DNA from: DASSUC01 sp035649895
Lineage (GTDB): Bacteria; Actinomycetota; Actinomycetes; Mycobacteriales; Micromonosporaceae
Length of the DNA stretch: 11,624 nt
NCBI GenBank assembly: GCA_035649895.1
Contig: DASRIS010000112.1
Location: 1-11,624, forward strand
Direction of reading: 5' to 3'
Below, in pieces: positions 1 to 6,098 of this stretch. Each line of letters opens with the position of its first letter. The first letter of the stretch is position 1. A program made the position numbers and the translations under genes. The notes below the pieces were generated by a model. That model was not told where the DNA came from, searched no databases, and worked only from the letters and a program-made list of their open reading frames with translations.

Positions 1-561
1 CTGCCGTACGTCCTGCGGGGAGAGCCAGTTGGTGATCGCGCCGTCCGCCTCACGGGCGGCCAGCCGCAGCATGCCGGGGCGCAGCGCGGCGAGCAGGACC
101 GGCGGGACCACCGCGGGTGGGCGCTCCAGCCGGAAGCGGCGCACCGCGAACGTCGGGTAGCGCGCGTCCACCAGCTCCCCGGCCAGCGCCCGGCGCAGGA
201 AGCGCAGCGTGTCCCGGGCGTGCCCGTACGGGTCCACGTAGGACCGGGCGTTCCAGTCACTGACCAGCACCGGCGAGGAGGCGCCGATGCCGAACGCGAA
301 GCGGCCGGGAGCCGCCTCGGCCAGCGCGGCGGCGCTCATCGCCAGCAGGCCGGGGCCCCGGGTGAACACCGGGGCGACGGCAGTGCCGAGGCGCAGGTCG
401 GGCCGCCACGCGGCAGCCAGCGCCAGCGGGGTGAACGCGTCGGCCCCGGCCACCTCGGACGACCATAGGTCGGTGTAGCCGGCGTCGGCCGCCTCGGCAT
501 AGAGCTCCCGGTGCTCGGCCAGCGGTACGCCGGCGAACGGGACGGTGATCCCCCAACGCAT
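1..561 (-). CDS. LLM class F420-dependent oxidoreductase, 5' part only
   Basis: Translating the minus strand from the ATG at 561-559 gives an uninterrupted 187 residues to the window edge, so the C-terminal part is missing. It starts MRWGITVPFAGVPLAEHREL and continues with ADAGYTDLWSSEVAGADAF, LRLGTAVAPVFTRGPG, GRFAFGIGASSPV and LAAREADGAITNWLSP. This is the usual order in luciferase-like (LLM) flavin/F420 TIM-barrel oxidoreductases: beta1, the 'GYTDLWSSE' strand, 'LGTAV', 'RFxFGIGAS', then the late 'ADGAITNW' strand. Family members transfer hydride between cofactor F420 (or FMN) and small organic substrates in the cytoplasm. The substrate cannot be told here. A Shine-Dalgarno GAGGA at 573-569 lies 7 nt before the ATG and supports this start. 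The gene is divergent from the small gene at 719. F420 use rather than FMN is inferred from actinobacterial family norms. Confidence 0.9.
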   Translation of the reverse strand, partial: MRWGITVPFAGVPLAEHRELYAEAADAGYTDLWSSEVAGADAFTPLALAAAWRPDLRLGTAVAPVFTRGPGLLAMSAAALAEAAPGRFAFGIGASSPVLVSDWNARSYVDPYGHARDTLRFLRRALAGELVDARYPTFAVRRFRLERPPAVVPPVLLAALRPGMLRLAAREADGAITNWLSPQDVRQ

Positions 562-637
562 TGGCTGATCCTCGCCGGGCCGGGTAGCCCCCGGCAAGTG
601 GGCCTGGTGACGGGCGGTCGGAAGCCGGTCAGTCGCT

Positions 638-666
638 TTGGCTGGGCGGCGGGCCTCGCATATCCT
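638..666 (+). promoter_or_regulatory. Candidate housekeeping sigma promoter for the 69-aa gene
   Basis: TTGGCT at 638-643 and TATCCT at 661-666 are separated by 17 nt and resemble actinobacterial -35 and -10 elements (TTGACA/TANNNT). Transcription would begin around 673, giving a leader of about 45 nt before the ATG at 719/722. It sits in the 157-nt gap between two divergent genes. The call rests on motif match and position only. Confidence 0.4.
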
Positions 667-718
667 CCCAGCCGGCCCGGCGAGTGCCTGGCCTGTGTAA
701 GGCCTGTATGGAAGGAGC

Positions 719-928
719 ATGATGCTGGGACTCGAGACCAAGCTGGACAAGAGCTGGGAGGGCAAGAGCGCCGCGGAGGTCGCGGACGCCCCGGTGCACG
801 CGCTCGCCGGGGTCACGGAGCAGGACGCCAAGCTGCTGTTCGATGCGTTCGGCATCAAGACCGTGCGTGACCTGGGCACGAACAAGTACTTCCGGTGGGC
901 GCAGGCGATCAGCACGCTGGCCAGCTGA
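719..928 (+). CDS. Small conserved-type protein with helix-hairpin-helix-like pattern
   Basis: This 69-aa acidic/basic protein has no signal peptide or membrane segment. Residues about 27-68 read ALAGVTEQDAKLLFDAFGIK followed by TVRDLGTNKYFRWAQAI. The 'L-GV-x-D-A-x-L-x-x-x-GI-x-T-V-x-D-L' spacing is typical of helix-hairpin-helix folds such as the DUF4332-like domains, which often bind nucleic acid non-specifically. The specific family and function are not established. AAGGAG at 712-717 is the ribosome binding site. It is 1 nt from the ATG at 719 but 4 nt from the ATG at 722, so the second Met is the likelier start. The gene has a promoter candidate upstream and a strong hairpin at 941-978, so it appears monocistronic. 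Codon use matches its neighbours. Confidence 0.8.
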   Translation: MMLGLETKLDKSWEGKSAAEVADAPVHALAGVTEQDAKLLFDAFGIKTVRDLGTNKYFRWAQAISTLAS

Positions 929-940
929 GCTACCACATCG

Positions 941-978
941 CGGCGGGCCTGCCGGTCGTACGGCCGGCAGGCCCGCCG
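941..978 (+). terminator. Strong hairpin terminator after the 69-aa gene
   Basis: Perfect inverted repeat with arms 941-955 and 964-978 (15 bp, all but two pairs G:C) and an 8-nt loop at 956-963, starting 12 nt after the stop codon. There is no following T-run, which is common for actinobacterial terminators. It could also act in reverse orientation. Confidence 0.7.
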
Positions 979-1084
979 GGCGCGAGAGCTGGCGGCACAG
1001 GGTGTGACTACCTGACTCGGCTGAGTGTCCGCCGGGCGCCACCCGGGGCCGTCATCCGCGTCGCCCCGCTGACGGCGCATCCGC

Positions 1085-1100
1085 CAACCGGTCAACCGGT
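1085..1100. repeat. Tandem 8-bp repeat CAACCGGT x2, possible operator
   Basis: Two exact adjacent copies of CAACCGGT lie at 1085-1092 and 1093-1100. Each contains the palindrome ACCGGT. They end 44 nt upstream of the pseudokinase ATG, near where a -35 element or operator would be. The regulatory role is inference. Confidence 0.3.
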
Positions 1101-1131
1101 GGTCGGCTTCCGGTCCCGCCCTCGCGTACGG

Positions 1132-1144
1132 CACACTCTCGCCC
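1132..1144 (+). promoter_or_regulatory. Candidate -10 for leaderless transcription of the pseudokinase gene
   Basis: CACACT at 1132-1137 lies 7 nt before the ATG at 1145, and no Shine-Dalgarno sequence precedes that ATG. This geometry places the transcription start at or next to the A of the start codon, as in the leaderless mRNAs common in actinobacteria. The hexamer is a weak match to TANNNT. Confidence 0.3.
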
Positions 1145-2659
1145 ATGCGGTCGTTCAGCTCCGGCACCCCGCTCGCAGGGCGCTATGTGCTGGTCGACCG
1201 GCTCGCGACCGGGCCGGACGCGACCGTGTGGCGTGGGCTCGACGACGTGCTCGGGCGGCCGGTGGCGGTGAAGGTCTTCACCAGCGCGGTCCACGACGCC
1301 GACGACCGGGCATGGATCCACCAGCGTGCCCGTACCGCGGCCCGGCTGGCCCACCCGCACGCGGCTGCGGTGTACGACTTCGGCGACGCCCGCGGGCTGG
1401 ACGGGACGCTGCTGCCCTACGTGGTGCTGGAGCTGCTGGACGGCGTGCCGCTGGCCGAGCGGCTCGCCGACGGTCCGCTGCCGTGGCCGCTGTCGGTACG
1501 CACTCTCGCCGAGGTGGCCTCCGCGCTCGCCGCCGCCCACGCCCGGGGCGTCGTGCATGGTGACCTCGGCCCAGGCAGCGTGCTGCTCACTGAGGTCGGC
1601 GCCAAGCTCATCGGCTTTGCCGGGCCCACCCGCGCGCCGCGGGTGGAGCTCACCTCAGCCGACGACGTGCGCGCTCTCGGTGTGCTGCTGGGGACCACGC
1701 TGCTCGGCACCGAGCCGCACGCCGGCACGCCGGCCGAGGCGTTCGCCCGCGTCGTGGGCTCTCCCGCCCCTGCGCTGGGGCAGCCTGCCCGCGTCGCGGA
1801 GCTGCCCGGCGACGTACCTGCGGTGTGCCTGGCCTGCCTGGCCCTGCGTCCGGACGAACGGCCGTCGGCGGAGCAGGTGGCCCGGCGGTTGGCGGCCGTC
1901 GTCGCGCAGGTCGCCGCGACCGTCGAGGGTGCGGAGGTGCTTCTGGCGCCGGCCGTCCCGGCACGGCAGAGAGCATCGGCGCACCGGCATGCGACCCAGC
2001 CGCGCCGGGCCTGGGGCCGGGTGCACCCCGGTCTCGTAGCGGCCGGGGGACTGCTGGTGGTGCTCGCCGCCTCCGGCCTGGCCAGCGGGGTCGGCGAGGA
2101 CCTGCTCTCGGCGGCGACCGGCCACGGTCGCCCCGATCGGGACAGCGGGGCCACCGCTCCCGGCGGCGACGGCGCAGGCACGGCGGCAGGCACGGTGCCG
2201 GGCGGGAGTCCCGGAGGGGCGCCCACCGGGCCAGGCGGGTCGCCGACGCCGGTCGCCTCGCCCGAGCCGTCCGGCTCGACCATGCCGAGCCCGAGCTTCT
2301 CGATGAGCCCCACCGCCAGCCCGGCAGCCTATGCCGTGGCTCTGGCGCGGCTGCGGGCAACGGTCGATGAGGGACGCAGCGCCGCCCAGATCGCTCCCGA
2401 CGTCGCCGTCGACCTGGACCAGGAGATCGACGAGATCGACAAAGCACCGCGCAGGATGATGCCCAGCCTGGTCGCCAAGCTGAAGCGACACATCGACGAC
2501 TGGACCAGGAGCAGCAGCATCACCTCTGACCGGGCGGAGCTGCTGCACGAAGCGGTCGATGACTGGTACGCGACCGTTGCGTCAGGCGGCGACGAGGCCG
2601 GCTCGTCAGGCGGTGCAGCCGGCTCATCTGACAGCGCAGCCGACTCGTCAGACGGCTGA
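1145..2659 (+). CDS. Membrane-anchored Ser/Thr kinase-like protein, probable pseudokinase
   Basis: 504 aa. Residues about 12-255 follow the bacterial Hanks-type kinase fold. The glycine-rich loop is degenerate (LATGPDATVW, one of three glycines). VAVKVF carries the ATP-anchoring Lys43, and 'TAARLAHPH' is the typical helix-C end, but its salt-bridge Glu position is Arg61. The catalytic loop reads VVHGDLGPGSVLL. The HRD Asp survives (D140), but the usual Lys and Asn are Gly142 and Ser145. The DFG motif reads IGFAG, so the Mg-binding Asp is Gly157. Loss of the DFG Asp, catalytic Lys and Asn together argues against phosphotransfer and for a scaffold or nucleotide/phosphopeptide-binding role. A basic juxtamembrane stretch (278-292) precedes one membrane helix at about 295-316. 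A Gly/Pro/Ser/Thr-rich linker follows, then an extracellular helical domain at about 393-478 and a Ser/Gly/Asp-rich tail. The helical domain type also occurs at the C-terminus of other actinobacterial kinases. It is convergent with the Roadblock gene, 63 nt away. Confidence 0.85.
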   Translation: MRSFSSGTPLAGRYVLVDRLATGPDATVWRGLDDVLGRPVAVKVFTSAVHDADDRAWIHQRARTAARLAHPHAAAVYDFGDARGLDGTLLPYVVLELLDGVPLAERLADGPLPWPLSVRTLAEVASALAAAHARGVVHGDLGPGSVLLTEVGAKLIGFAGPTRAPRVELTSADDVRALGVLLGTTLLGTEPHAGTPAEAFARVVGSPAPALGQPARVAELPGDVPAVCLACLALRPDERPSAEQVARRLAAVVAQVAATVEGAEVLLAPAVPARQRASAHRHATQPRRAWGRVHPGLVAAGGLLVVLAASGLASGVGEDLLSAATGHGRPDRDSGATAPGGDGAGTAAGTVPGGSPGGAPTGPGGSPTPVASPEPSGSTMPSPSFSMSPTASPAAYAVALARLRATVDEGRSAAQIAPDVAVDLDQEIDEIDKAPRRMMPSLVAKLKRHIDDWTRSSSITSDRAELLHEAVDDWYATVASGGDEAGSSGGAAGSSDSAADSSDG

Positions 2660-2677
2660 GGACCCGATCGGCACCTT

Positions 2678-2719
2678 CCAGCTTCGGTCGGTGGGCGCCC
2701 AGCTTCGGTCAGCGGGCGT
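2678..2719. repeat. Two-copy 21-bp tandem repeat between convergent genes
   Basis: Units 2678-2698 and 2699-2719 match at 18 of 21 positions, both starting CCAGCTTCGGTC. A partial third copy (CGGTCAGCG) follows and runs into the stop codon of the Roadblock gene. The 63-nt space between the two stop codons is mostly this repeat. I see no clear hairpin terminator there. Confidence 0.6.
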
Positions 2720-2722
2720 CGG

Positions 2723-3145
2723 TCAGCGCGGCAGCGCCCGTTGCAGCTCGGCGCGCAGGGCCGGGGTGAGTATCTCACCGGCCTGCTTGGCCAGCCGGGC
2801 CATCTCGTACCCGACGACGCCGATGTCCGCCTCGCGCCCGGCCAGCGCGGCCAGGATCGAGCCGTCCCGGATCGACATGACGAGGAAGTAGCCGCGGCCC
2901 ATCTCCACCACGGTCTGCCGCACGTCGTCGCCCTCGAAGATGTGAGCCGCGCCGGTGGCGATGCTGAACAGCCCGGACGTGACCGCGGCCAGCTGGTCGG
3001 CGCTGTCGCGGGGAAGCTGTTCGGAGGCCGCCACCAGCAGCCCGTCAGAGGAGACCACCACGGCGTGTGCCACGCCCGGCACGCGCTGGGTGAACGCGGT
3101 GATGAGCCAGTTCAGGTCGCGCGCCTGTGGGCTGAGGACGCTCAC
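2723..3145 (-). CDS. Roadblock/LC7 domain protein (CvnB-like)
   Basis: 140 aa, nearly all one Roadblock/LC7 domain: DLNWLITAFTQRVPGVAHAV, then VVSSDGLLVAASEQLPRD, QLAAVTSGLFSIATGAAHIF, YFLVMSIRDGSILAALA and DIGVVGYEMARLAKQAG. In actinobacterial conservons (cvnABCD) this protein is thought to work beside a membrane histidine kinase and a small MglA-like GTPase. Roadblock (MglB-like) proteins regulate or dock such GTPases at the membrane. The start is GTG at 3145-3143, overlapping the kinase stop codon (GTGA), with GGGGGAG at 3160-3154 as ribosome binding site 8 nt away. The open frame extends much further upstream, but that part is a shadow of the kinase gene. No DUF742 or GTPase gene follows, so the usual partners must lie elsewhere or be absent. 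Confidence 0.93.
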   Translation of the reverse strand: MSVLSPQARDLNWLITAFTQRVPGVAHAVVVSSDGLLVAASEQLPRDSADQLAAVTSGLFSIATGAAHIFEGDDVRQTVVEMGRGYFLVMSIRDGSILAALAGREADIGVVGYEMARLAKQAGEILTPALRAELQRALPR

Positions 3146-5889
3146 TGGGCACGCTCCCCCTTCGAGCTGGCGGTGGGCGCCGTCGCGGCGGCCTGCCGCG
3201 GGCGCTTGGCCGGCTTCTTCTCCGGTACGGAACCTGGCGCGGGATGCGGGCGGGGCGCGCCGTTGCCTGCCTCCTCGGCCTCGGCTTGGCGCACACCACC
3301 GTAGAACCGGCTCAGCGTGCTGCTGACCGCGCCCGGGTCGGGCTCGCTGCCGGGCACCGCCACCGCGGGCATGGCCCCGGCGGCGCCTGCCCGGGTCCCG
3401 GTGCCTGCCCCGGTTCCAGTGCCTACCTGGATCCCAGTGCCTGCCTGGATCCCAGTGCCTGCCTGGGTCCAGGTGCCGGCCTGGGTCGCGGTGCCGGCCT
3501 GGGTCGCGGACAGCTGCGCCATCGGCACCCGGATCGGCAGGCCCTGTGAGCTGGTGCCGCCGGTGACCGGGGCGGTGGAGGGCGCGCTCTGCTCGGCCTG
3601 TCTCGCGGCCGGCCCGTCCTCGCCGGCCGGGCGGGACCACCACGAGGTCCCCAGCGCGGCAGCGACGGCGCGCTTGGTGCGCCGGGTCCGCCCCGCGCCC
3701 AGCACGTCCTCGGCGCGGGTCGGCACGCCGTGGCGCCGTGAGGTGGCCGCCCGGCGGTGCCGCGGGGGTGGCACCGCCATGGACAGCTCCACCGGACCGC
3801 CGGTGACGGCCGCGGTCGGGGCCACCTGGGCCGAGGCCGGTGGGTGAGCGCGGGACGGCGCCGGGCGGACGGGTAGGTCCGCCGGTGGCGCGGCCGCCAG
3901 CACCTCCTTGGGCAACCGCACCACCGCGAGCACGCCGGTGGCGGCGGGCCGCAGCTCGACCCGGATGCGGTGGCGGCCGGCGAGGTGGCTGACCACGAAC
4001 AGGCCCATCCGTTCCGATGCCGCCACGTCGACCGGGGGCGGGGCGGCGAGCAGCGCGTTCGCCTCGCGCAGGGCCTGCTCGGACATGCCGATGCCCGCAT
4101 CGGCTATCTGCACCAGCGCCTCCCGACCGGCGCCCAGGGTCTGCCCGGTGATGCGTACGGGTGAGGTCGGCGGGGAGAAGGTGGTGGCGTTCTCCAGCAG
4201 CTCGGAGAGCAGGTGGACGACGTCGGCCACGGCATGGCCGACCACGTGCAGGTCCCCGGCGACCTCGTGGCTGACCCGGGTGTACTGCTCCACCTCTGCG
4301 ATGGCGGCGAGCACGACGGAGGGCAGCGCCACCGGTTCGCTCCACCGCCGCCCGGTGTCGCCGCCGGCGAGGACCAGCAGGTTCTCGTCGTTGCGGCGCA
4401 TCCGGGCGGCGAGGTGGTCCAGCCGGAAGAGGTTGGCGAGCTGGTCCGGGTCGTCCTCCTCCTGCTCGAGGTCGTCGAGCAGCTCGAGCTGGCGCTCCAC
4501 CAGCAGCTGGCTGCGCCGGGCGAAGTTGACGAACATCGCGTTGACGTTGCGCCGCATGGCGGCCTGCTCCACGGCGAGGCGCACCGCGCTGCGGTGCACC
4601 GCGGTGAACGCGTCAGCCACGTCGCCGACCTCGTCCGTGGTGCGCACGGACATCGGCTCGACCTGGATGGCGGGCACGGCGCCGGACGATGCGCGCACCC
4701 GCTCCAGGACCTCGGGCAGGGCGCGCTGGGCCACCTCCAGCGCCTCCTCGCGCAGCAGCCGCAGCGAGCGCACCATGCTGCTGCCGATCAGCACCGACGC
4801 CAGCAGGGCGACCAGCAGCACGAGCAGGATGCCGGCGGTGGCGAGCCCGGTGACCCGCCACCGCGCGGCGCTGAGCTCCTGGGTGCCCTCAACCGCCTCG
4901 TTGAGCAGGGTGGCCTCGACCGCACGCAGCAGCTCCAGCTCCTGCGTGCTCTCCGTCCACCACCGGCCCGGCTCGACGGTGGACGCGGCACCCCGCGCCT
5001 GCTCCATTGTGGACTGTTCCAGCCGCGCGACGTTGCGCACCGTCTGGCCGCGGACCTTCTCGTCGTACCGGGCGACCTGGTACGGCGTCGCGTCGGCGCG
5101 GAACCGGTCGAGTGCCCCCGAGCGCTGCGCCCGCAGGTTGGCCAGCTCCTCCAGCTCGGCCGCGCCGAGCGCCACCCGGCCGTGCAGCACGGCGAACAGC
5201 CGGCCACGCACCTGCGCGGACAGCTCCTTGGCCCGGGCCAGGTCGGCGTAGCCGCGCACCTGGCTGACCAGCTGGGCATCTGCGGCGGCGGCCGGCTCGG
5301 GCAGCATCGCCAGCAACGCGTCGACCGCCCGCGAGTAGCCGTCGAAGACCGCGCGCTGGCGCAGCCAGCCGGTCTGCCCGCCGATGCGCAGCTGGGCCAC
5401 GTCCGCAAGGGCGGCGTTGGCCCGCTCGTACGCCTGCCGGCGGGGGCCGGACGGCGGCAGCGAGCGCGCCGCCTCGCCGAGCCGCTGCCGGGCCGCGTCC
5501 ACCGCCTCGCGCTCGCCGGCCAGCGCCTGGGCAAGCTCGTCCGCGTCGCGCTGTCGCGGGCTGGCGTTGAACCGGGCCAGCTCCCCCGCGGTGCGGTCGC
5601 GCTCGCGTTGCAGCTCGTGCACCAGCCCGGTCACCTGGCGGCCGAGAGCCACCTGCTCGGCGAAGTCGTCCAGCGCTGTCGCGTCGCGCACCGCGTCCGA
5701 GGTCTGCACTCCGGCCAGCACCGCAAACGCCACCGCCGGCAGGACCAGGACCGCCCCGACCTTGGTACGCACCCGCCAGTGCGCCGGCTGGACCGCAGTC
5801 ACCAGCCATCCACGGCGGCGACCGGCGACCCAGTGTCGCCGGTCGTTGCCTGCCATCCTCCTGACGGCCCGCGAGGCAGCATCCACCAA
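3142..5889 (-). CDS. Nitrate/nitrite-sensing-type sensor histidine kinase (CvnA-like)
   Basis: 915 aa. A basic N-terminus leads to membrane helix 1 (about 44-62). An extracytoplasmic all-helical sensor of the NIT type (about 70-335; typical QRERDRTAGELARF and YEKVRGQ-like segments) follows, then membrane helix 2 (347-371) and HAMP (about 372-440). The dimerisation/phosphoacceptor region is FVNFARRSQLLVERQLELLD ... FRLDHLAARMRRNDENLLVL, with candidate His492. The ATPase domain shows an N-box (SELLENATTFSPP, N567), G1 (DAGIGMS, D597) and G2 (MGLFVVSHLAGRHRI, 628-642). Residues 665-915 are a long disordered Pro/Ala/Gly tail with a hexapeptide repeat at 795-836 and a Lys/Arg-rich end. The likely start is TTG at 5889, 8 nt after GAGGAAGG (5905-5898); GTG at 5886 is possible. 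It overlaps the Roadblock gene by GTGA, so the two are translationally coupled. Family kinases signal to the Roadblock/DUF742/GTPase module rather than to a dedicated response regulator. The ligand is not provable here. Confidence 0.93.
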   Translation of the reverse strand: MVDAASRAVRRMAGNDRRHWVAGRRRGWLVTAVQPAHWRVRTKVGAVLVLPAVAFAVLAGVQTSDAVRDATALDDFAEQVALGRQVTGLVHELQRERDRTAGELARFNASPRQRDADELAQALAGEREAVDAARQRLGEAARSLPPSGPRRQAYERANAALADVAQLRIGGQTGWLRQRAVFDGYSRAVDALLAMLPEPAAAADAQLVSQVRGYADLARAKELSAQVRGRLFAVLHGRVALGAAELEELANLRAQRSGALDRFRADATPYQVARYDEKVRGQTVRNVARLEQSTMEQARGAASTVEPGRWWTESTQELELLRAVEATLLNEAVEGTQELSAARWRVTGLATAGILLVLLVALLASVLIGSSMVRSLRLLREEALEVAQRALPEVLERVRASSGAVPAIQVEPMSVRTTDEVGDVADAFTAVHRSAVRLAVEQAAMRRNVNAMFVNFARRSQLLVERQLELLDDLEQEEDDPDQLANLFRLDHLAARMRRNDENLLVLAGGDTGRRWSEPVALPSVVLAAIAEVEQYTRVSHEVAGDLHVVGHAVADVVHLLSELLENATTFSPPTSPVRITGQTLGAGREALVQIADAGIGMSEQALREANALLAAPPPVDVAASERMGLFVVSHLAGRHRIRVELRPAATGVLAVVRLPKEVLAAAPPADLPVRPAPSRAHPPASAQVAPTAAVTGGPVELSMAVPPPRHRRAATSRRHGVPTRAEDVLGAGRTRRTKRAVAAALGTSWWSRPAGEDGPAARQAEQSAPSTAPVTGGTSSQGLPIRVPMAQLSATQAGTATQAGTWTQAGTGIQAGTGIQVGTGTGAGTGTRAGAAGAMPAVAVPGSEPDPGAVSSTLSRFYGGVRQAEAEEAGNGAPRPHPAPGSVPEKKPAKRPRQAAATAPTASSKGERAQ
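3383..3508. repeat. 18-bp minisatellite inside the kinase gene (7 units)
   Basis: Seven consecutive 18-bp units fill 3383-3508. The last two (3473-3490, 3491-3508) are identical, and units 3419-3436 and 3437-3454 differ by one base. On the coding strand they give seven hexapeptides: ATQAGT, ATQAGT, WTQAGT, GIQAGT, GIQVGT, GTGAGT, GTRAGA. Because 18 is a multiple of three, gain or loss of units keeps the frame and changes only tail length. Confidence 0.85.
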
Positions 5890-5934
5890 TAGTCAGACCT
5901 TCCTCGTAGCCGGCCACGCCGCAGCGCGCCGTCA

Positions 5935-5962
5935 ATCCAACCAGCCCCGGCGACGCTGTCAA
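5935..5962 (-). promoter_or_regulatory. Candidate promoter of the kinase-Roadblock operon
   Basis: On the minus strand a perfect -35 TTGACA (5962-5957) is followed after 16 nt by TTGGAT (5940-5935), a partial -10 match. It lies 45 nt upstream of the TTG start and within the 209-nt divergent gap. The -35 is strong and the -10 weak, so the exact start is uncertain. Confidence 0.4.
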
Positions 5963-6098
5963 CGGCGCCTAGTGTGGCACAGTTCACAGGCCTTACACAC
6001 GCCGTCCGGGGTTGATCAGCTCTCTCGTAGGCCGGCAGGATACGGCCCCAGGCGCCCGGCGGGGTGGGCGCCGCAGCACATACCGAGGAGGCACCGTG

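Noticed and set aside
3383..3508. CRISPR-like array
   Set aside because: The units are directly adjacent with no spacers, 18 bp long and in frame with the kinase gene, so this is a coding minisatellite.
3908..5892. Two long plus-strand open frames (447 and 559 codons) antisense to the NIT-type kinase
   Set aside because: The minus strand encodes a complete kinase with all expected motifs; the plus-strand products are Ser/Arg- or His/Gln-rich with no recognisable fold.
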